DNA of 64,000 nt. Source: a virus. Each line of letters starts with the position of its first letter. The first letter of the stretch is position 1. Of this stretch, positions 1 through 7,600 are shown in pieces. Under the pieces are notes generated by a model that had not been told where the DNA came from, ran no database searches, and worked only from the letters and a program-made list of their open reading frames with translations. The position numbers were made by a program, and so were the translations under genes. Where the stretch lies: the IMG/VR virus record IMGVR_UViG_3300043464_002365, positions 1 through 64,000 of that record, one strand, 5' to 3'.

Positions 1-1
1 G

Positions 2-763
2 ACCTTCACCTATCGCATCATGGACTCCACTGGTGAGTTCCGTCTGATTGCTGACGCTGCTGATGATCTGCCCCGCGCTGACATCAGCCAAGTGGAGAAG
101 AGCATCAACATTCGTTCCTTCGGTGGCAGCTTCGGTTACACCGTGCAGGAACTGCGTGCTGCTCAAATGGCCAACATCGCCCTGGAGCAGCGTCGTGCTG
201 CTGCTGTGCGCCGTGCCTATGAAGAGAAAGTGGAAAGCCTTGCTTTCTTCGGCGAAAGCTCTGTGGGTCTCGCTGGTTTCTTCAACAACTCCACAGTGGA
301 CGTGGTTGCTGCTGATAAGTGGTTCACCACTGCTGGCACCACGGCCCAGGAAATGCTTGAGCTGCTGAACTATGGCGTGACTGCCATCATCAACGGCTCC
401 AAGATGAAGGAACAGCCCGACACCATTCTGCTGTCCTACGCGGATTACAACAAAATCAGCACCACTCGCAACTCCGATTCTTCGGACGTGACCGTGCTGG
501 AATATTTCCTGCGTACCAACCCCTACATCCGTAACGTTGAGCCCATCAACCAGTTGGAAGCCGACAACAGCGTGCTGAATACTGACCGTATGGTTGTGTA
601 CAAGCGTGATCCTGAGAAAGTGCAACTGCACATCCCTCAGCCTCTTGAGCTGTTCCCGCCTCAGCAGCGTGGTCTGGAATTCATCGTTCCTGCTCATGCC
701 CGCGTCGGTGGCGTTGCTCTGTACTATCCCAAGAGCATGATCTACGTGCAGGCCTCTGCCTGA
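2..763 (+). CDS. Major capsid protein, 5' end cut by the window
   Basis: Forms the icosahedral shell. The reading frame is open back to base 2, so the gene starts before the window and 253 residues are visible. The sequence resembles the DUF2184 group of HK97-fold capsid proteins: an acidic N-terminal stretch (LPRADIS), a Tyr/Glu-rich helix with YTVQELRAAQ, a long Ala/Arg helix (RRAAAVRRAYEEK), then GLAGFFN, which fits the usual 'G-GL-GL-N' signature of these proteins. Head-tail connector genes follow at once. The absence of an upstream scaffold or protease in the window is explained by the cut; those genes probably lie between the end and the start of the window. The family is inferred by eye. 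Confidence 0.85.
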   Translation, partial: TFTYRIMDSTGEFRLIADAADDLPRADISQVEKSINIRSFGGSFGYTVQELRAAQMANIALEQRRAAAVRRAYEEKVESLAFFGESSVGLAGFFNNSTVDVVAADKWFTTAGTTAQEMLELLNYGVTAIINGSKMKEQPDTILLSYADYNKISTTRNSDSSDVTVLEYFLRTNPYIRNVEPINQLEADNSVLNTDRMVVYKRDPEKVQLHIPQPLELFPPQQRGLEFIVPAHARVGGVALYYPKSMIYVQASA

Positions 764-819
764 GGATAGTTAATCAAGAAGAGGGGCGTTAAGCTATTAG
801 CAATTGTTTCTCTTGAACA

Positions 820-1206
820 ATGCTGATTGCTTATCGTCCCGAACTTGAAAATCCCCCTCGTGATGCAGGGTTTGGCATTATTACCAAGAGCGGGCTCATT
901 CAACTGACGCCTGGTCTTAATCAGGAAATTCCTGATGAGAAATGGAAGGAAGCGAAGGAAAATGGTACGGTCAAGAAGCTTCTTGCTATTGGTGCCATTG
1001 AAGAAATGAAAGAACAAGTGATGGTAGAAGACCTGCCTGAAAATGTTCAAAGCCTTAGCGAACTTCCCCTCACACAAGCCATTCGTGCCATTGAACTCAT
1101 CCATGATCCAGATCGTCTGGGCGATTGGAAGAAAATTGAAGGGCGCGTCCGTGTGAGGAATGCCATTGCAAAGCGCGTTGAAGCTATTCGCATTGGGAAG
1201 GCCTGA
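820..1206 (+). CDS. Hypothetical protein between capsid and connector genes
   Basis: 128 residues, ATG start, ending two bases before the next ATG. Helical and charged (WKEAKENGTVKK, EEMKEQVMVEDLPENVQ) with a short beta-like N-terminus (GFGIITKSGLIQLTPGL). The position after the capsid gene suggests a head or neck accessory role, but no family was recognised. The 56 bases before it contain an ATTGTT/AACAAT inverted repeat just upstream of the start. Confidence 0.75.
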   Translation: MLIAYRPELENPPRDAGFGIITKSGLIQLTPGLNQEIPDEKWKEAKENGTVKKLLAIGAIEEMKEQVMVEDLPENVQSLSELPLTQAIRAIELIHDPDRLGDWKKIEGRVRVRNAIAKRVEAIRIGKA

Positions 1207-1208
1207 TT

Positions 1209-1520
1209 ATGGCAGTCACCTACGCAAGCTTTCTTGAGCGCTTTCCTGAATTCAGTCCACATCCATCTGGCATCGTCAATGGCGCCATTTCAGAAGCTGC
1301 TTACGATGCTTCTAGCGATGTGTTCGGGGATCAAACTGATAGGGCAGTAAAGTTCCTTGCTGCTCATATCATCGCCATTCAACTTGCTCAAATGGGCATT
1401 CAAATTGGTGCCACTGACGGCAAAGTATATGGCGAGGGGCTTGATGCCACTCAATACGGTCAGGAGTTTAAACGAATGACCAACAATCTTCCTCTTTCTT
1501 CTGTTGGGTTTGTCGTGTGA
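1209..1520 (+). CDS. Head-tail connector protein (DUF4054-like)
   Basis: 103 residues. Starts with the pattern F..RFPEFS and continues with an all-helical segment with AHI late in it (FLAAHIIAIQLAQ). This is the pattern of small gp6/DUF4054-type adaptors that bind below the portal in siphoviruses. It follows the previous gene by two bases and its stop overlaps the next start (GTGA), indicating translational coupling. Function by family resemblance and position. Confidence 0.7.
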   Translation: MAVTYASFLERFPEFSPHPSGIVNGAISEAAYDASSDVFGDQTDRAVKFLAAHIIAIQLAQMGIQIGATDGKVYGEGLDATQYGQEFKRMTNNLPLSSVGFVV

Positions 1521-1906
1521 GCAATTATCTAGAGCCACTTGCAAATGCCACCTTGGTGTTTAATGTGGCGTCTGGATATGCGCTTGACAATGAAACTGGA
1601 AATTACGTGCCTGTTGCGACAGGTATTACGTTTTATGCCACGCTGAAACAGAAAAACAACCCGCGTTACGATCAACTCCTTGGGGCTGACATGACTGCCG
1701 TCTACATGGAAGGCAGAATGACCAGCCCTCTTACTTTGTCTGGCGTTACTGTGGGCGATTCTGCTCAGGCCACAATCAATGGAAGAGAGGGGAGGTTTGA
1801 ACTGTTGCCGAACGAACAAATTGCTATTCACTATTGGCAGTTCTTAGGCACGCCAGTCAGGGGAATTTTTAGACTGATTGGCAAAGGAAGCGTGGACAAC
1901 GCTTAA
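1517..1906 (+). CDS. Putative head closure / neck protein
   Basis: 129 residues from a GTG that overlaps the stop of the connector gene. Beta-rich composition: an N-terminal TLVFNV strand, PVATGITFYATLKQKNNP, and IAIHYWQFLGTPVRGIFRLIGKG near the C-terminus. Small beta-barrel stopper or closure proteins usually occupy this slot in lambda-like neck operons. No motif settles the family, so the role rests on synteny. Confidence 0.65.
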   Translation: MSNYLEPLANATLVFNVASGYALDNETGNYVPVATGITFYATLKQKNNPRYDQLLGADMTAVYMEGRMTSPLTLSGVTVGDSAQATINGREGRFELLPNEQIAIHYWQFLGTPVRGIFRLIGKGSVDNA

Positions 1907-1933
1907 TTCTCTTCTTCCATTGAGGAATTTCTC

Positions 1934-2512
1934 ATGCTCTACCATCCCACTGAGCTAGTGAAGAGCCAGGACGTGATTGTCCGCGTTGGCTCCATTGGCG
2001 GCACTTCTCGTCCCGTCATCACTCAAAGTGGCGCCACTTTTACTGTTAGCGGCGCTCCCACTCTCTACACTCTGCAAGCTGCCACTACTGCCTCTGTTGC
2101 TTTTAACGATGGCAACCAAGAATTCTACCTGCTGGGCGGCGGCGGTTTCGCTGATAGCGTAATTACCACCAGCCAGGCCACTGCTTCCATCACTTCCTAC
2201 TTCCAGAAGGACGTTGATGGCACTGTGTTCCTGCCCAACAGTTTTGACGAAGCTTTCCAGACAGTTAGCGCTAGTCGTTACGACAAGAACCACGAAGTGT
2301 ACGTGGAGATCAACAAGCAACTTGGCGCTTCGGGCAACACTTACTATTATGATCGCGTGGCCTTCGTCGCTTGCGTGATGAACTACAACGAGAGCTATCC
2401 CGCTGATAACCTCGTGGAAGTGACGTTTGATCTGACCAGCCGTGGTCGCATTGGTATCCACCAAAATGCTTCGGAGACTGGTAGCATCATTCCGACTGCT
2501 CCTAATTCCTGA
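1934..2512 (+). CDS. Putative major tail tube protein
   Basis: 192 residues, ATG start. Dominated by short beta strands with many Thr, Ser, Gly and Val (VIVRVGSIGG, SGATFTVSGAPTLYTLQAA) and ending in a Ser/Thr/Pro tail. Size, beta content and place before the tail-completion genes fit a tube subunit, normally one of the most abundant virion proteins. A strong terminator hairpin directly follows, as expected for a gene whose transcription is partly separated from its neighbours. Two other tube-like proteins are encoded at 15.2-16.4 kb, so which one builds the tube is uncertain. Confidence 0.6.
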   Translation: MLYHPTELVKSQDVIVRVGSIGGTSRPVITQSGATFTVSGAPTLYTLQAATTASVAFNDGNQEFYLLGGGGFADSVITTSQATASITSYFQKDVDGTVFLPNSFDEAFQTVSASRYDKNHEVYVEINKQLGASGNTYYYDRVAFVACVMNYNESYPADNLVEVTFDLTSRGRIGIHQNASETGSIIPTAPNS

Positions 2513-2533
2513 TTCTTCCATTAAATCTTCGCT

Positions 2534-2562
2534 AGCCTGTCTCCTATGGGGGCAGGCTTTTT
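2534..2562 (+). terminator. Rho-independent terminator after tail tube gene
   Basis: Stem 2534-2544 pairs with 2548-2558 (AGCCTG with CAGGCT at the base) and runs into five T's. It makes the upstream ATG at 2546 in the next frame an unlikely start. Confidence 0.75.
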
Positions 2563-2563
2563 A

Positions 2564-2974
2564 ATGAACATTTCTCAGCTTCGCGATACGATTACTACGC
2601 TTCTTTCTGCGTCGCCCAATTTGATTGGCACTTATACGCTGCCCAATAACTCAACGATTCCTGCCGTGTATGTAGTGGGAAGGCAAAGCGTGCCAAAGGA
2701 ATGGAAAGTGAAAGGCTTGGAAGTGACCATGAGAGAGTTTCCAGATCGACTTCCTCGTGCGATGGTGGGCATGGTGCAAGTAAATCAACTATGGGAAGTG
2801 AGGCTTGCGCAATTCACTCCTAACAGTACCACATTGAGTGATGCGATGGAAAGAATGGTTAGACGGTTTCCTGATTCCACGCCATCGTACTTTCCTGGCG
2901 ATGACATTGCTTATGAGCAATGCAAGTTTATTGTCCCTGATCGCATCGTCAAGCAGTTGTATCCAGCAATCTAA
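2564..2974 (+). CDS. Putative tail terminator / completion protein
   Basis: 136 residues. ATG 2564 was chosen because the longer start at 2546 lies in the loop of a terminator. The protein begins MNISQLRDTI and has alternating helix and strand (IPAVYVVGRQ, VNQLWEVRLAQF), the usual look of the small alpha/beta proteins that cap the tail tube. It ends with an overlapping TAATG to the next gene. Position between tube and gp10-like genes supports a neck or tail-completion role. Confidence 0.6.
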   Translation: MNISQLRDTITTLLSASPNLIGTYTLPNNSTIPAVYVVGRQSVPKEWKVKGLEVTMREFPDRLPRAMVGMVQVNQLWEVRLAQFTPNSTTLSDAMERMVRRFPDSTPSYFPGDDIAYEQCKFIVPDRIVKQLYPAI

Positions 2975-3435
2975 TGGCAGCGATTATCACTGGCGGCAAC
3001 CTCGTCAATCCTGAAGATATTGTCAATAAACTTGCCAAGGCTTTTGAAACTTGGACTCGCTTTGACGTGAATGATCATTTCCGAGACGAGTTTCTTGATG
3101 AGAAGTGGGACTATGGCAGGGACACCAAAAGAAAGAACGGAACGTTCATTCCTGCTGGTCAGCGCGACATTTACGACTTAGGAGATCTCTACAGAAGCGG
3201 GAGGGATAGCTTCGACATCTCTTTGTCATCGTCTAATGCTGAAGCAAGTTGGAACTGGGATGCTACGAATAGCAGTGGTCAGCCTTATGCTCGTTATGTT
3301 CATGATGCGCTAAGAGGAACAAGCGTGCCATACGCAAGACCGTGGACTCAAGACATTGCCATTCCAAGCCGGTTTGAACAAAGCATGATAAAACGACAGC
3401 TTCTGGCCCGCATTCGCACGGCAATGGGCAAATGA
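2974..3435 (+). CDS. HK97 gp10-like tail completion protein
   Basis: 153 residues, starting in a TAATG overlap. Has the small basic C-terminal helix (MIKRQLLARIRTAMGK) and a central acidic/aromatic region (WDYGRDTKRKNGTF, YDLGDLYRSG) seen in gp10-type tail-completion proteins, which join the head-neck to the tail. Next gene overlaps by ATGA. Assignment by position and general sequence character. Confidence 0.55.
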   Translation: MAAIITGGNLVNPEDIVNKLAKAFETWTRFDVNDHFRDEFLDEKWDYGRDTKRKNGTFIPAGQRDIYDLGDLYRSGRDSFDISLSSSNAEASWNWDATNSSGQPYARYVHDALRGTSVPYARPWTQDIAIPSRFEQSMIKRQLLARIRTAMGK

Positions 3436-3695
3436 AGATTGACTATTTATGGAGCGCAGACAACACTGTTCATGCCATTAATTGTCTCGTCGATGGCACT
3501 GCTTTAGAGGTGGGCATTCTTTGCCTTATTTCCTGTAGGGAAACGACCATTAGAATTGGCAACGACAATCATTCAATGCTGATTGAAGTGCCGCCTGAGT
3601 TTCGTTCTTCCCATGAGCGAGTGAAGGTGTTCAACGCATTGCTTAACATTCTTGATCATGAGCAAATACAGCTTTCTGGTTCAGACCAAAACTGA
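3432..3695 (+). CDS. Small hypothetical tail-region protein
   Basis: 87 residues, ATGA overlap with the upstream gene; its 3' end overlaps the next gene by 38 bases in another frame. Mixed alpha/beta with no recognised motif. Tight packing in the tail operon argues that it is real. Confidence 0.65.
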   Translation: MKIDYLWSADNTVHAINCLVDGTALEVGILCLISCRETTIRIGNDNHSMLIEVPPEFRSSHERVKVFNALLNILDHEQIQLSGSDQN

Positions 3696-4191
3696 AGGTT
3701 ATTTTGAGCTGCTGCCTGAAATTCGCTTGAAGAAATATGGCAGTTGGCTTGTTGCTGAATCCATTGAACAGGAAGAAATCAGCAAGCTGCAAAGTCAAGC
3801 TACCATTCGCGCCGTTCAGCTTGCCAAGCGTATTGCTGCATCGCGGGAAATTCCTCTTGATGAGGCTTTCGCGCTTCTGCAAGGCGGTGGTTCCATCACT
3901 GAAGCTGAACTGCTTTCTGAGTTCACTGAAGAGACTCTGAGCATGATTACCAGCGGCTCGTCGGTGGAAGCCACAAATGCTCGCATGGTCACTGCTTTCA
4001 TTCGTTCTCGCGGGCAGGGTCTCATTGATGGTGAATGGCAAGATCTTGGTGATTGGGAAATTGAAGACACCAAAAACCTACCGCGTAAAGCCATTGCAAA
4101 AGTGGTTGAATTTATTGCTGAAGAGCAAAATGCTGAGACGCAGGAGGCTGTAGAAGCAAAAAAGGCAGCGAAGAGGAATGGCCCTCAGTAG
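3658..4191 (+). CDS. Tail assembly chaperone, upstream part (gpG-like)
   Basis: 177 residues from ATG 3658; a TTG two codons earlier was rejected. Acidic and helical (SIEQEEISKLQ, ITEAELLSEFTEETLSM). It sits immediately before the tape-measure gene, the invariant place for chaperones that coat the tape-measure protein during tail assembly. Near its end the mRNA reads A AAA AAG in frame at 4158-4164, a canonical -1 slippery heptamer. The -1 frame stays open to 4631, giving the longer GT-type product. Function by synteny; the frameshift is read directly from the sequence. Confidence 0.85.
   Translation: MSKYSFLVQTKTEGYFELLPEIRLKKYGSWLVAESIEQEEISKLQSQATIRAVQLAKRIAASREIPLDEAFALLQGGGSITEAELLSEFTEETLSMITSGSSVEATNARMVTAFIRSRGQGLIDGEWQDLGDWEIEDTKNLPRKAIAKVVEFIAEEQNAETQEAVEAKKAAKRNGPQ
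4158..4164 (+). promoter_or_regulatory. -1 ribosomal frameshift site A AAA AAG
   Basis: In-frame codons are GCA AAA AAG GCA. Slipping back one base after AAG joins the upstream chaperone frame to the open -1 frame, the same arrangement as lambda G/GT. No obvious pseudoknot was worked out downstream. Confidence 0.85.
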
Positions 4192-4631
4192 CAGAAAGGC
4201 TTGAAGCGCAAGCCAGGAAGCAGCTTAAGAGCCTGACAGATTGGAACGAAATCTATTTCAGGCTCTCAGCTTCTGACTTTAAAGACGAGCGATGGAGTGC
4301 CAAAAATTTTGGCCTCCAGAAGCTTGATGACGTTAAGCGTGCGCTGAAATATCTTGACCGCCATGACATTGCAAAATACAATGTTGCGAGTGTTGCCGTA
4401 GCCAAGCTTGGCACTATGGCAGCAGGGATGATGGCGGGAAGAAAGAGCAAAGTAAAACCTGAGGATTTCTTGCCGTTTGATACCAAGCAGCTCAAGAAAG
4501 AAGATGGCGTGACAGATGCAAGCTTGATTGTTCTACAGCGTTTAATGAAAACAAGAAGAATGGATGGGCGCGTTATCGCATTGCTTGCCGACGAGATGAA
4601 AGCTTTTGCTGGGCGTAATCAAGAGCAATGA
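4164..4631 (+). CDS. Tail assembly chaperone, -1 frame extension (gpT-like)
   Basis: Read by -1 frameshifting from the gpG-like gene; the fusion from 3658 to 4631 is about 324 residues. The extension adds about 155 residues, starting GSEEEWPSVAERLEAQARKQ and rich in Lys and Arg. Its first ATG (4416) is deep inside the coding-like region, and no ATG, GTG or TTG with a good ribosome site opens it, so frameshifting is the natural way to express it. In siphoviruses the extension binds tube subunits while the shared N-terminus binds the tape measure. Confidence 0.8.
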   Translation, partial: GSEEEWPSVAERLEAQARKQLKSLTDWNEIYFRLSASDFKDERWSAKNFGLQKLDDVKRALKYLDRHDIAKYNVASVAVAKLGTMAAGMMAGRKSKVKPEDFLPFDTKQLKKEDGVTDASLIVLQRLMKTRRMDGRVIALLADEMKAFAGRNQEQ

Positions 4632-4665
4632 TTATAGAATGGAGGGAAAGTAAGCGAAAATTAAA

Positions 4666-7600
4666 ATGGCAGCTCAAGACGCCGAACTGAAGCTTAAGGT
4701 AAGTCTTGACCTAGGATTTTTTAGGCAACAATTAGCAGGGCTTGGACAAGCTGCGGCTGGATACAATCTTCCCGTAAAAGTACAGTTCGATCGGCGCTCT
4801 GTGCAAAATGAGCTTAATGCTCTTGGCGCAAATATTCGACGGAGAAATTACAGGCTAACTGTCGAAACAAATTTATCCGCTGAAATAGCAAAAGCAGATA
4901 CTCTCGCCAGAAAACTTGGAGAGCTTAGCGGAAAGCTTAAAGCAACTCGCGGAGGAGGTGGAGTAGCACAAGGCCGAGAAGCAATATCTCAAATTGAAGA
5001 GGTATTAAGAGGGGGCCTTTCTGGTCGTGTATTTGGCATCCAAAAGGCTCAAGAAAATATTGCAAAGCAAGCAATTTTATCTCGCCTTGAAAAAGCTTCA
5101 TTGAGCAAAGGAGGCTATAACACGGCAGGCCTTGAAAAAATTATTCGTGATCTTGGTGGCACTCCAACCGGCGGTCGCAAGGATTTAGTTGCACAAGCTA
5201 AGAAGCTTGTAGAAGAAAGCAATGGCATTGCAGATGCCGTTTTTGAAAATTTAAAAGATTTGCAAATGAACCTTCGTCCCATTCGTGGACAAGCTCAAAC
5301 GAGCGCTGCTCGTTCAATGCCTAACCTCAATCAGATGTTGGATCGCATTGCAAATCTTACGGAAAATCCTCGTGCAGCACAGCGGATGCTGCGAATGATG
5401 CCCGAAAGCAGGCTCACGACTGATCTTGTTGGAGCGGCAAATAGACAGGCCGCATTTAGAGAGCAATATGGTCCGCAAGGATTTAGGCTCCCTGGCTTTG
5501 GAGGAGCAAAAGCTTTCGATCCATTACTGAAGGCAATTGCTAAAGATTTTTCAGACTATACCAAGACTGTAAATATTACCGATCCGTGGGTTGGGCAAAT
5601 TGGCGATGGCATTCGTCGCATTGTTGCAGTGTCTGCCCAAGCTGCAACTGCCACAACAAAAGCATTGCCTCCCGTGGGAGGCACTACTAGCCCTATGAGC
5701 GCCTTGGAGCGCAGGCTTGCTCAGTCTCGTGGAGCATTGGGAACAGGAGGAGCTGCTGCCGGCTCTTTATTCACCGGTCGCGGACTCGTGAATCCTGGTG
5801 TGTCAATGCTTTCTCCAGTTGGTATTTCTGGGAACTATAGGCAAATGGCCGCTGCTTTAGCAAATCAAGCAGCTAATCCTGTATTGGCACATCGACAAAT
5901 TGCAGACATTGGCTTCGGAGGCGTTCCAACTGCTGCCACGGGGATGTCTGGAGAGGCATTAAATCGGGCTTTGAACCAAGCTTTCCTGCAGCGTCGAGGA
6001 TTGGGTATTGGAGGAGGACAAGCTCTCCCTATCTTCAATGCACCGGGAGTGGCAGTGCAGCAAAACATTCCTGGTATGGCCTATCGAATGGGAGGTGGTG
6101 GACTAGGAGGGTCAATGGGAATGTTCCCAAGTGCGGGAATGATGGGGCCATCAAGCCCATTGACGATCAATGCTCAGAGCAGCATGTTTGGCGGTGGTGG
6201 AGCCATGCCTCCCGGAGGAGGCGGTGGCGGCGCAGGAGGAATGGGCGGCATGGGCGGCTTTGGTCGTGCATTGGGAGGCGTTAATCTTCCTGGAGCAGGA
6301 GCCATTCGTGAACTTGGTGGAGAATTTGCTTTTGCCACACAACAGGTATTGCTTTTTGGTCAAGCGTACAAATTATTGGCATTTGTTCAAAATTTTCCAG
6401 CGCAAGTTGGAGAAGCGGTTAGCCAACTGCAAAGCTTCAGAAATACATTGAATAGCGTTACTGGAAGCGCCGAAGAAGCGGGCGACGCCAATGAATTTAT
6501 TCTTGCGGCAGTTGAAAAATACAATATTCCGTTGCAGTCAGCCCGTGATGGCTTTGTGAAGCTTTTTGCTTCTATGGAGCCAGCCGGATTTGCTGCAGGC
6601 GAAATCCAAAACCTATTTCTTGGTATTACAAAAGCTGCTGCCACTTATGGTTTAAGCGCAGACAAAGTTGATCGTGTAAATTATGCTTTTGCTCAAATGG
6701 CAAGCAAAGGCCAAGTCATGAGCGAAGAGCTTAAGGGACAACTTGGCGATGTACTGCCAGGAGCAATGAGTATTTTCGCTGAAGCTGCTGGCTTTACAGG
6801 TCCAGATGCCATTCAGAAATTCAACAAAGCTCTTGAAGATGGTGTGTACAAAGGCGGCGAAATGCGCAAACTTTTGAAAAACGTAGCGGATGGTATGAAT
6901 AAAGAATTTGGACCTGGCGCAGAAGGGGCTGCGAAAACATTCCAAGGTTCAATCAATCGCATGCAAAATGCAATCAAGAGTTTTTACGAAAGCTTTGAGC
7001 CTGCTGCCATTAGCGTGCTAAATCAAGTGGCAGTACCCTTGGTTAGTACACTAAAGAATATTACAGCCGGCATAAATGCTTATTTTCAGGGGCAAACAGC
7101 AGCTACGCCAGAAGCTCAAAAATTTGCAAATGCCTTGCAAGTAATTGTGCCGGTGATTAGCGGCATCGCTAAGAATGCTGCAATTGTTGCCACTCAATTA
7201 GGATTAATGGCTGGAGTATTTGGCTCTGCTGCCATTCAGATTGGGAGACTATTATCTCTTCCTATAGTTGGCTACCTCGCATCGACTTATGCGCAAGTTT
7301 TAATCCTGACTACTGCTTTTAATTTCCTTGCGAAAAGCGCTATTGGTGCTGCTATAGTTGCAATCTCTCAATTTATCGCGAAGGGCATTGTTTACGCGCA
7401 AGTATCGCTTGGTATGCGTGTTGCCACGCAGCAAACGACCGTAGCAATGTATCAGTTTGGCACAGCAGTACAAACTGTAATGATTAAGACTGTCATTGGG
7501 ATTGCCCTTGTTGCAATTAGTGCTTTAATTGCAAAATTTGTGGAACTTCAGAATGCCATGGCATCAGTGTCTGGCCAATCCAGACAAATGCAAGATGCTG